Source of the DNA: Lachnospira sp. UBA2821
GTDB taxonomy: Bacteria; Bacillota; Clostridia; Lachnospirales; Lachnospiraceae
Direction of reading: 5' to 3'
Length of the DNA: 5,379 nt
NCBI GenBank assembly: GCA_002351535.1
Contig: DEGR01000051.1
Coordinates: 1 to 5,379 of the forward strand
The position numbers and the translations under genes are program-made. Each line of letters starts with the position of its first letter. The stretch's first letter is position 1. Under the pieces are notes generated by a model that saw nothing but the letters and a program-made list of their open reading frames with translations, did no database searches and was not told the origin of the DNA. Of this stretch, positions 1 through 5,357 are shown piece by piece.

Positions 1-24
1 TAGTTTTGACCCCGGCATCATAAT
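1..24. mobile_element. possible end of an insertion sequence (IS21-like style), cut by the window edge
   Basis: The first bases contain a GC-richer motif, TTTTGACCCCGG, that stands out from the AT-rich DNA around it. Motifs of this kind occur near the termini of some IS21-family elements. The remnant gene that begins immediately downstream has lost its start, which fits an insertion at this point. No transposase gene and no matching opposite end are visible, so this is a weak call based on memory of motif style and on context. Confidence 0.2.
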
Positions 25-387
25 ATAAAGATTACAAATTATTCACAATTAAAAAAGGTTATAAGTAACTATGAGAAAAAAGCAGCAACTCCTGATAAAA
101 AGGTATTAAAGCAGTTAAAGGGATATAAAAAGTCGTTTTTTGATAAGAAAACACTATTATTAAACACAATGCCTGAGTATCGTAATGGTGTGGTTAACTT
201 AGGAAATGTTACAAAAGAATTACAGAAAGATGGTAAATTTCAGATCGCTGTAGAGTTAAATGTGAAATATAATGGTGGGGAGAACTTATATCCCACAGAT
301 GTAATATACAATGATTGCAGTTTTATTGAGATTTCCAAAGAATTATCGAATATGACAGGAAATATTGTGTATAAGGAAAATAAATAG
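10..387 (+). pseudogene. 3' remnant of an unidentified gene, 5' end missing
   Basis: One frame stays open from just after a TGA at 7-9 to the TAA at 385-387, about 125 codons. There is no ATG, GTG or TTG codon in it before the ATG at 169, and that ATG has no Shine-Dalgarno sequence. Residues upstream of it (lysine-rich, with a YKKSFFDKKTLLL stretch) read as ordinary protein continuous with the part after it. This makes a gene whose start was lost more likely than a 72-residue protein starting at 169. The style, lysine-rich helices followed by short beta-like segments such as FQIAVELNVKY, resembles the C-terminal part of small secreted or lipoprotein-like hypothetical proteins of Clostridia, but I cannot name a family. 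The 5' end may have been removed by an insertion at the left edge. A terminator follows 31 bases after the stop, so this was once the end of a transcription unit. Confidence 0.55.
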
Positions 388-418
388 AAAAAATAACATT
401 AAACAATAAGACTATTGT

Positions 419-462
419 AAAAGAGGCTGTCACATATGAAAAATAAAGCGACTGCCTCTTTT
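419..462 (+). terminator. rho-independent terminator after the remnant gene
   Basis: AAAAGAGGC (419-427) pairs perfectly with GCCTCTTTT (454-462). A T-T mismatch and then GTC/GAC (429-431 with 450-452) extend the stem, leaving a loop of about 14-18 bases. The 3' arm ends in a T run. The hairpin separates the remnant gene from the ABC operon, which should therefore have its own promoter or rely on readthrough. I see no convincing -35/-10 pair between 463 and 514. Confidence 0.75.
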
Positions 463-499
463 AATACGTTGATTAGAAAACATTATGCACCAAGGTTGT

Positions 500-505
500 G
501 AGGTG
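500..505 (+). promoter_or_regulatory. ribosome binding site that fixes the first permease start at 515
   Basis: GAGGTG lies 9 bases before the ATG at 515. The in-frame ATG at 485 lies upstream of this site and has no comparable site of its own, so translation most likely begins at 515. Confidence 0.7.
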
Positions 506-514
506 AAAAGACGA

Positions 515-1606
515 ATGAAGAATCTGATATTAATACTGAAGAATCTTAAAACATTTATAAAAAGAAGAACTGTGTTTATGTCAGTGTTCGTCTGTGGACA
601 GATAGTTGCTGTAATTACAATTCTTATAGCTACAGGTATTGCACAGATGTCATTCAATGAGAACACGGATACCAATACTTATATGTCCGGGGTGGAGTTT
701 GAAGTGAATTTGGACGGCAGTGGAGTTGAAATGAATGCAGAGCAATGGAGGGACGGGATAAATAAGATAAGCAGATATATGGGAGATAAATTAGAAACTG
801 TAAATATGGTTTCATGGACGAAAGGGGACAAGGCATCACAGGTTCTGACTTATATGTATACTGACAGGAAAAGATATGAAACAACAGTAATGGGAAATGA
901 GGATTTTACCTATGATGAACTTATGGGTGATGAACATCTGATAATTATGAAGAATGGCATGGAAAAAATTAAGCCCGGTGAAATGACAGATTTTGATGGG
1001 GAGAACTATAGAGTAAAAGGGTGTCAGAATGTGATTTATCCAATAGTGCCGGTAGGGGCAGTGCCAACACGGAATATTGTATACTCAACAGGGATATATA
1101 CGGTTGACATGATTACAAAGGGGAGGGCTGAACAGATAAAGTCGGAGTTATATAAGGTGTTTGGCAAAGATATAAAGATAGATGTTATTTCGGCTAAGGA
1201 CCTTGTGAGCCTTCAGGCAGACAACACGGGAAAATATGCTGTTGTTATAGCTTCAGTGATAATTCTTCTTAATTCTTTTGTATGCTATAGATATATTCTT
1301 GAGTATAGAAAAAAGTGGCTGGGCATTGTGAGAATTGTTGGATGCTCTGTTAAAAGGGCATTTGTGATATACGAAGGTGAACTTATGATTATGCTTTTGT
1401 TCTGTGCTACAACAGGAACGTTAATATTTGAAAGGCTTATATATCCGGTTATGTGTAATAAGTCTGAGATGTATGAGGAGATATACAACATGTCAACGTA
1501 TGGATTTGCCATATTAGTATATATGATTACAGCATTTCTGATAATAACGGTCTGTGTGCTGCCTATGATTTCAAAAAGTATAATTAAGCTTAAGAACAGA
1601 GAATAA
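515..1606 (+). CDS. FtsX/MacB-type ABC transporter permease (first of two)
   Basis: A 363-residue membrane protein and permease subunit of an ABC transporter, expected to pair with the permease and ATPase encoded next. The topology is that of the FtsX/MacB family: a basic N-terminus, membrane segment 1 at about residues 19-43, a large extracytoplasmic domain at about 45-238, then three membrane segments at about 239-262, 290-313 and 329-352. Between segments 2 and 3 lies YRKKWLGIVRIVGCSVKRA (from about 264), matching the FtsX pattern of a charged stretch, GI-R--G and a following glutamate. The extracytoplasmic domain has a GENYRVKGC stretch like the MacB periplasmic core pattern. ATG 515 is chosen because of GAGGTG at 500-505; an in-frame ATG at 485 would add 10 residues. 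Family members move lipoproteins, antimicrobial peptides or signals across the membrane, or transmit mechanical force. The substrate cannot be read from the sequence. Confidence 0.88.
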   Translation: MKNLILILKNLKTFIKRRTVFMSVFVCGQIVAVITILIATGIAQMSFNENTDTNTYMSGVEFEVNLDGSGVEMNAEQWRDGINKISRYMGDKLETVNMVSWTKGDKASQVLTYMYTDRKRYETTVMGNEDFTYDELMGDEHLIIMKNGMEKIKPGEMTDFDGENYRVKGCQNVIYPIVPVGAVPTRNIVYSTGIYTVDMITKGRAEQIKSELYKVFGKDIKIDVISAKDLVSLQADNTGKYAVVIASVIILLNSFVCYRYILEYRKKWLGIVRIVGCSVKRAFVIYEGELMIMLLFCATTGTLIFERLIYPVMCNKSEMYEEIYNMSTYGFAILVYMITAFLIITVCVLPMISKSIIKLKNRE

Positions 1607-1646
1607 TGATATCATATGAATGATAAAGTGAAATGGGGATGAGAGA

Positions 1647-2840
1647 ATGAAACTGTTAACGCTGGGGATATCACATGTCAGCAGAAAATTGTGGTTGAAT
1701 ATATTTATATTTGTGCAGGTGGCGGTAATAATCGTGTCAGCAAATATAATGGTGGCAAATATGAATTCAAGAAAACTTTTGTATTCGCCATTAAGTTACG
1801 TTATGGAAAAGGATGGGTATCTGTTTTCGTCTTCATATGATGATGATGACGATAGAGTGAGATACGAAAAATTAAAGAAGGCAGAAGGTAAACTTAAAGG
1901 CAATGTTACGATACATAGAATATATAATATGTATGGTGCTGTGTCAGGAGGCGGAACATTTAATGCATATGGATTTGAAACTGAATTTTATAAAAATATG
2001 CATTTTCCGCTAAGCTCCGGAACGTATAACCTTGGTGAAGATGATACCGGATATATTGAATGCGTGTTAGGACCTAATGAATTAGGTTATGGTGTTGGAA
2101 GTATAATAAACGCTAATGATTTTTCAGGAAATAATGTGAGGTTCAAGGTTGTTGGAGTGCTTTCTAATCCGACATATATGCCAAATTCATCAGGTTGGGC
2201 ATTTAGCTGTGACGGATTTTTCAAGAGTTATGGTATAGGGGAGTATGCCGGAAGCGACTCGGGATTATATATGTATGTTAATGGTGCAAAACTAAAGCAG
2301 GCGGATAGCATGGCGCTGTATGACGGTGAGTTTATAACATATAATAGAAAACCAACTAAATATGAGTACAGTTTTAATAATTCGATTCTTGCTAAAAGGG
2401 GGGATGTGTGTACTAACGAAATGTTCAGAAATAACAGTCATAAGTATACAGATTCTCTTAAGGATAGGCTGATTCCGGTATTTGCAGGAATCATGTTTAT
2501 AATAGCAGTGGGCATAATAAGTGCCTCAATGATACAGATGATGTCACAGATGAGGGAATACAGTATTTTTTATTTGTGTGGTGCGACAAGAGCCAAGTGC
2601 ATATTCATAAGTATAGTATGCAATATTCTTACATATATAGGGGCAGCTATTATAGGAATATGTGTATTTATAATTATGTATAACAGCCGGTTAAATCAGA
2701 AAATAGGAATGGTTATGGAAAAGAACAATCTAATTATAACGGCTGCGATTGTGAGTGTACTTATTCTGATATCGGCACTGGTACCTTTTATAAAGCTTGG
2801 AATGTCTTCGATTAAGAATCTTTTGTCTGAAACTGAATAA
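1647..2840 (+). CDS. FtsX/MacB-type ABC transporter permease (second of two)
   Basis: A 397-residue membrane protein with the same plan as its upstream neighbour: membrane segment 1 at about 16-38, an extracytoplasmic domain at about 40-273, and membrane segments at about 275-297, 319-343 and 362-384. The stretch MREYSIFYLCGATRAKCIF (about 302-320) is the cytoplasmic FtsX signature. VRFKVVGVLSNP (about 164-175) resembles the end of the MacB periplasmic core domain. The start is supported by GGGGA at 1635-1639, 7 bases upstream. The gene begins 40 bases after the first permease and ends 37 bases before the ATPase, so all three are probably one operon. The two permeases are diverged relatives, which suggests a heterodimeric transporter. 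One oddity is a run of five aspartates at about 65-69, encoded by GAT/GAC repeats, in the extracytoplasmic domain. Substrate unknown. Confidence 0.88.
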   Translation: MKLLTLGISHVSRKLWLNIFIFVQVAVIIVSANIMVANMNSRKLLYSPLSYVMEKDGYLFSSSYDDDDDRVRYEKLKKAEGKLKGNVTIHRIYNMYGAVSGGGTFNAYGFETEFYKNMHFPLSSGTYNLGEDDTGYIECVLGPNELGYGVGSIINANDFSGNNVRFKVVGVLSNPTYMPNSSGWAFSCDGFFKSYGIGEYAGSDSGLYMYVNGAKLKQADSMALYDGEFITYNRKPTKYEYSFNNSILAKRGDVCTNEMFRNNSHKYTDSLKDRLIPVFAGIMFIIAVGIISASMIQMMSQMREYSIFYLCGATRAKCIFISIVCNILTYIGAAIIGICVFIIMYNSRLNQKIGMVMEKNNLIITAAIVSVLILISALVPFIKLGMSSIKNLLSETE

Positions 2841-2877
2841 CTCTGTATGCTATAGAATATGAAAAGGTGGAAAATAT

Positions 2878-3540
2878 ATGATAGAGATAAATGAACTTAA
2901 TAAAATATATAATAAAAACAAACCAAATGAGTTTCATGCACTTCATGATGTTAATGTTAAAGTTGAAGATGGTGAAATGGTGGCAATAATGGGACGTTCG
3001 GGAGCAGGAAAGTCAACACTGATGCATATAATAGGATGCATAGACTATTTTGAAAGCGGTGAATACATTTTAGACGGGGTAAATGTATCGGAAATGGGGC
3101 AGAAGGGACTGGCTCAGTTAAGAAATGAAAAGATAGGAATAGTTATGCAGGATTTTGCACTTATTGATGATTATACGGTTCTTGAAAATGTAATGGTACC
3201 ATTATATTTCTCAAAGTGTAAGATGAACACGATGAAAGCAACTGCGATGGACTGTATAAGAAAAGTAGGAATGGAAGAACAGGCAAAGAAACCGGTTAAC
3301 AAGCTTTCAGGAGGACAGAAGCAGAGAGTTGCAATAGCGAGGGCAATAGTGAATAATCCTTCTGTAATTCTAGCCGATGAACCTACGGGAGCACTTGATA
3401 CAAAGACAACAGAGGAGATAATGGAACTGTTCACCGAACTTAATAAAGAGGGAAGGACAGTACTCATAATAACACATGATAAAGATGTGGCTGCGAAATG
3501 CATGAGAACCGTTGTTATAGAAGACGGAAGGGTAAGTTGA
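2878..3540 (+). CDS. ABC transporter ATP-binding protein (LolD/MacB-like)
   Basis: A 220-residue ATPase, full length for this family, that hydrolyses ATP in the cytoplasm to drive the two upstream permeases. All motifs are intact: Walker A GRSGAGKS at 39-46, Q-loop glutamine at 91 in VMQDFALID, ABC signature LSGGQ at 143-147, Walker B VILADE at 163-168 with catalytic E168, D-loop GALD at 171-174 and switch histidine H200. The sequence belongs to the MacB/LolD/BceA group that works with FtsX-type permeases. The FALID-YTV-ENV stretch after the Q-loop resembles ATPases annotated as lactococcin-972-type bacteriocin exporters, which is only a hint at function. The start is supported by AAGGTGG at 2864-2870, 7 bases upstream. 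The gene is last in the operon, after the permeases, whereas the ATPase more often comes first; it is followed by a terminator. Confidence 0.95.
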   Translation: MIEINELNKIYNKNKPNEFHALHDVNVKVEDGEMVAIMGRSGAGKSTLMHIIGCIDYFESGEYILDGVNVSEMGQKGLAQLRNEKIGIVMQDFALIDDYTVLENVMVPLYFSKCKMNTMKATAMDCIRKVGMEEQAKKPVNKLSGGQKQRVAIARAIVNNPSVILADEPTGALDTKTTEEIMELFTELNKEGRTVLIITHDKDVAAKCMRTVVIEDGRVS

Positions 3541-3568
3541 AAGATTGAATATGACATGAGAGTATTGG

Positions 3569-3602
3569 AAAAGACCATCATTTCAAACGATGGTCTTTTT
3601 TT
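3569..3602 (+). terminator. rho-independent terminator of the ABC operon, possibly bidirectional
   Basis: AAAAGACCATC (3569-3579) pairs perfectly over 11 bp with GATGGTCTTTT (3589-3599) around a 9-base loop, and a run of seven Ts follows the GC-rich core of the 3' arm (3596-3602). It lies 28 bases after the ATPase stop. The left arm begins with four As, so on the minus strand the hairpin also ends in a short U run. It could therefore serve the convergent regulator, whose stop codon is at 3612-3614. Confidence 0.9.
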
Positions 3603-3611
3603 GGTGCATGA

Positions 3612-4349
3612 TTATATTTTCTTTTTTTTACGCAGATAATGTTTGGCTATAGAAAACATCAGAGAACGTTCATCCGGTGTAAGTCCAAGAAAGGTATCGC
3701 ATATAAGATAATCTATTACATATTCCAAATTTGGTTTATAATTTTTAATTCTATTAAGAAGAAATAAATCCATAGGAATGGAGAATTCACGGGATATTTT
3801 TGTCCATATATATGTTGAAGAGTCACCACTACCGGCTTCCATCCTATGAATGGTTGACGGACTGCGGTCAATTATATCGGAAAGCTCTTTAACAGACATG
3901 TTACCTTTGATTCTTGCATTTTTTAGTATATTTCCACGTATTTTTTTATCTGTTTCATTGATACTGATAGGGTGTAAATCTGAAGAATTTATCGATGTGA
4001 ATATACTATATTTAAGCATATTAAGTTCCTGAATGAACTCATATTGAAATTGTAAGCTGTGTTTACCGGTTAGTTTTCTGATTTGGGATATTATATCTAC
4101 AGCAGAATCAGGGACATGAAAACCGGATTCTGTAAAATAATCAACCGGAAGCTGATTATGATATGAAAGTTTAACTAAGAAATCAAAGTCAGGCATACAT
4201 ATTCCGGATTCGATTTTTCTGACACGGTCATCACTTACGGTTATTCCTTCATAAAAATTCATTCGTGGAGTGTCCGGATATGAAATTTTTCTATATAATT
4301 TGATTTTTGTTCCTATCTGTTTCAGGATAGAATTATCTGTGTATGACAT
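3612..4349 (-). CDS. double helix-turn-helix (XRE-type) transcriptional regulator
   Basis: A 245-residue cytoplasmic DNA-binding protein, probably a transcription regulator. Two XRE-like helix-turn-helix regions can be seen. The N-terminal one (about 8-75) runs from IGTKIKLYRK through VRKIESGICMPDFDFLVKLS to LPVDYF and looks stretched between its first helices. The C-terminal one (about 136-196) is more canonical, with SVKELSDIIDRSPSTIHRMEAG followed by ISREFSIPMDLFLL. About 60 residues lie between them. A short LTPDERSLMF helix and a lysine-rich end (KKKKI) follow, and no recognisable sensor or ligand domain is present. The ATG at 4349 is preferred because TGGGAG lies upstream on the minus strand (4366-4361). 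An in-frame ATG at 4409 would add 20 residues but has no such site. It is divergent from agrDB and convergent with the ABC operon, so control of agrDB and itself is the simplest inference. Confidence 0.85.
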   Translation of the reverse strand: MSYTDNSILKQIGTKIKLYRKISYPDTPRMNFYEGITVSDDRVRKIESGICMPDFDFLVKLSYHNQLPVDYFTESGFHVPDSAVDIISQIRKLTGKHSLQFQYEFIQELNMLKYSIFTSINSSDLHPISINETDKKIRGNILKNARIKGNMSVKELSDIIDRSPSTIHRMEAGSGDSSTYIWTKISREFSIPMDLFLLNRIKNYKPNLEYVIDYLICDTFLGLTPDERSLMFSIAKHYLRKKKKI

Positions 4350-4460
4350 AATAATAGAATCTCCCAAATGTTCTTTTTTATATTTTAAATTAATATAAAA
4401 TCTACACATAGGCTGATATCGTCATAAAATCACACAGAAACAGCACAACATCCGCTAAAT

Positions 4461-4489
4461 TTGTAATGATAATAACGAAATAGTATATA
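4461..4489 (+). promoter_or_regulatory. candidate sigma-A type promoter for agrDB
   Basis: TTGTAA (4461-4466) as the -35 box and TATATA (4484-4489) as the -10 box are separated by 17 bases. Each matches the consensus at four of six positions. The surrounding DNA is AT-rich enough to give chance matches, so this is only a candidate. Confidence 0.35.
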
Positions 4490-4594
4490 TAAGCGGGTTT
4501 GAGGAAGTAATAAGCTGTTTAGAGAAGTGATATGAATTTTTGTGTAATAAAGAGTTAGAGTATATAACGTAATAATTACAGATTTTGTGTATAG

Positions 4595-4601
4595 AAGGAG
4601 G
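4595..4601 (+). promoter_or_regulatory. strong ribosome binding site of agrD
   Basis: AAGGAGG is a near-perfect Shine-Dalgarno sequence 8 bases before the ATG at 4610. It is the strongest translation signal in the window and shows that the short downstream frame is a real gene. Confidence 0.85.
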
Positions 4602-4609
4602 AAATACAT

Positions 4610-4741
4610 ATGTTAAAAGGTTTGTTATCATTAATTGCAGGAGCAGCATTCCATGTGGCATCATTTTCGGCAAATTCTAATAGCTATATGCTTTTTTATG
4701 AACCTAAAATGCCAAAACAAATGTCTAAGTTAATTAAGTGA
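4610..4741 (+). CDS. agrD: AgrD-like cyclic autoinducer peptide precursor with serine in place of the ring cysteine
   Basis: A 43-residue peptide with the three-part build of AgrD precursors. The N-terminus is a hydrophobic, amphipathic leader (MLKGLLSLIAGAAFHVASF, 1-19). Then comes a short core (about 20-29) and a polar C-terminal tail YEPKMPKQMSKLIK (30-43) with the family's E-P...P-K pattern. In the family, an AgrB protease removes the tail and closes a ring from the core's Cys side chain to the new C-terminus. Here S25 sits six residues before E31, where the Cys stands in staphylococcal AgrD, and the peptide has no cysteine. The predicted ring is therefore S-Y-M-L-F (25-29), a lactone; the length of the tail before it is unknown. 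Start and reading frame are fixed by AAGGAGG at 4595-4601. The stop overlaps the agrB ATG (TGATG), which points to translational coupling. The gene precedes agrB, the reverse of the staphylococcal order. Confidence 0.88.
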   Translation: MLKGLLSLIAGAAFHVASFSANSNSYMLFYEPKMPKQMSKLIK

Positions 4742-5172
4742 TGTTTTCACATATTATAGGTAAAATGATAAGTCATGGGGTGATTAATGAAGAAGATTGT
4801 GAAATATATTTATATGGAATAAAATCCTCGTTTTTTTATTTGATTTATTTCGTCATATCATTAGTTATAGCAATGTGCATTAAAAAAGTGCATATTTGTT
4901 TGCTTACAATTATTATAGGGATGGAATTCATAAGAAATCTTGGTGGAGTGCATTTTTCAAAGTCATATGTATGTTTCTTCTTTTCGATATTATATGTTGT
5001 TATTCCTATGTGGATATATGACTATATAGATTTTATACCTTTGTATATGTTATATATTTTTACGATTACACTAGACATAGTTTTGTTTGTACGGACAATA
5101 CGTTTTGGAATAATAAGACATAAAAATAAAATATATACAACAAATTTAATAAAAAAATCAAAAAAAGGGTAG
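4741..5172 (+). CDS. agrB: AgrB-like autoinducer-processing membrane peptidase, frame broken near the C-terminus
   Basis: AgrB proteins are membrane cysteine peptidases that cut the AgrD tail and help cyclise and export the peptide. This frame gives 143 residues from the ATG at 4741, whose A is the last base of the agrD stop; a GTG at 4738 is also in frame. The family core is intact: RNLGGVH at 65-71 followed by C78, giving the His-x6-Cys spacing of the catalytic pair (H77/C84 in Staphylococcus aureus). The N-terminus has the usual NEEDCEIYLYGI stretch (16-27). Membrane segments lie at about 29-49, 51-64, 77-96 and 98-117. The frame then ends at a TAG after a lysine-rich stretch, about 45-50 residues short of the usual 190-210. 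The missing part continues in the -1 frame (stop at 5313-5315), and the break lies in an A7-TC-A7 tract. Read through with one -1 shift, the protein would be 191 residues. Activity of the short form is uncertain. Confidence 0.85.
   Translation: MFSHIIGKMISHGVINEEDCEIYLYGIKSSFFYLIYFVISLVIAMCIKKVHICLLTIIIGMEFIRNLGGVHFSKSYVCFFFSILYVVIPMWIYDYIDFIPLYMLYIFTITLDIVLFVRTIRFGIIRHKNKIYTTNLIKKSKKG
5151..5169 (+). other. A-rich slippery tract at the agrB frame break
   Basis: The tract is seven As (5151-5157), TC, seven As (5160-5166), then GGG. In the agrB frame the second run reads as A_AAA_AAA, the phase needed for simultaneous -1 slippage. A -1 shift leads through AGG GTA GTT ATA ATG into the downstream C-terminal frame. 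Polymerase slippage on either run could also restore the frame. I see no strong stimulatory structure: only a 4-bp hairpin, GCTA-GTAA-TAGC (5183-5194), and no Shine-Dalgarno-like stimulator upstream. A simple indel mutation or a homopolymer sequencing error is equally compatible. Confidence 0.6.
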
Positions 5173-5177
5173 TTATA

Positions 5178-5315
5178 ATGGAGCTAGTAATAGCAGCTAT
5201 AAGTAGTATAGGATTATTGACTCAGAATAAGACTGTTGTCTTTGTAATTACATATGTATTATTTATTCAGACAATTTCATGCTGCCTGTCGGTTGGTAAG
5301 AATTTTATTAGGTAA
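5178..5315 (+). CDS. C-terminal part of AgrB, displaced into the -1 frame
   Basis: From the ATG at 5178 this frame encodes 45 hydrophobic residues ending at TAA 5313-5315. It reads as two short membrane segments, VIAAISSIGLL and TVVFVITYVLFIQTIS, followed by a short polar end. This is what the end of an AgrB protein normally looks like and what the upstream frame lacks. The frame is open upstream back to the TAA at 5127-5129, so it overlaps the agrB frame across the A-rich tract. It could be the rest of a frameshifted agrB, the 3' half of a gene decoded by slippage, or a separately translated piece. GGG at 5167-5169, 8 bases before the ATG, is a weak ribosome binding site that could allow re-initiation right after the agrB stop. 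No terminator is obvious after 5315. Confidence 0.6.
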   Translation: MELVIAAISSIGLLTQNKTVVFVITYVLFIQTISCCLSVGKNFIR

Positions 5316-5357
5316 GGTGTGAGTGAGTGCTTTACTTGTCATTTTATTAAAAATTTG

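Larger units (their letters stand above)
4350..4609. promoter_or_regulatory. divergent intergenic region between the HTH regulator and agrDB
   Basis: 260 AT-rich bases with no convincing gene. They must hold the promoters of both the minus-strand regulator and agrD. The regulator's ribosome binding site (4361-4366) and the agrD site (4595-4601) lie at the two ends. A plausible agrD promoter is at 4461-4489. If it is used, the agrD transcript has a leader of about 110 bases containing two TTAGAG copies (4519-4524 and 4555-4560), 36 bases apart. CCGCT (4452-4456) and AGCGG (4492-4496) form a short inverted repeat flanking the candidate promoter. I could not pick a confident promoter for the regulator. 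Confidence 0.5.

Noticed and set aside
436..501. 21-codon frame beginning inside the terminator loop, taken as a gene
   Set aside because: It overlaps both arms of a standard hairpin, its SD-like site is simply the stem sequence, and the peptide has no recognisable character. It is kept only as a low-interest leader possibility.
1606..1615. Perfect 10-base palindrome ATGATATCAT between the two permeases
   Set aside because: It is short, AT-rich and inside an operon gap of 40 bases; such palindromes are expected by chance, and no second copy was found to suggest an operator.
1845..1860. GAT-repeat run encoding five aspartates as a possible phase-variable repeat
   Set aside because: It is a trinucleotide run of only a few units including a GAC, so length changes would keep the frame. 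It is probably just an acidic loop.
3171..3581. 136-residue minus-strand open frame
   Set aside because: It is antisense to the well-conserved ATPase motifs and runs into the terminator hairpin.
3850..4032. 60-residue plus-strand open frame
   Set aside because: It is antisense to the HTH regulator and has no ribosome binding site; the regulator frame explains the sequence.
4350..4409. Longer start of the regulator at 4409
   Set aside because: There is no ribosome binding site before that ATG, whereas the ATG at 4349 has TGGGAG upstream. The extra 20 residues precede the first HTH and look non-domain.
4455..4673. 72-residue minus-strand open frame
   Set aside because: It lies antisense over the agrD start and its ribosome binding site. 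It has no ribosome binding site of its own, and its composition is that of a shadow frame.
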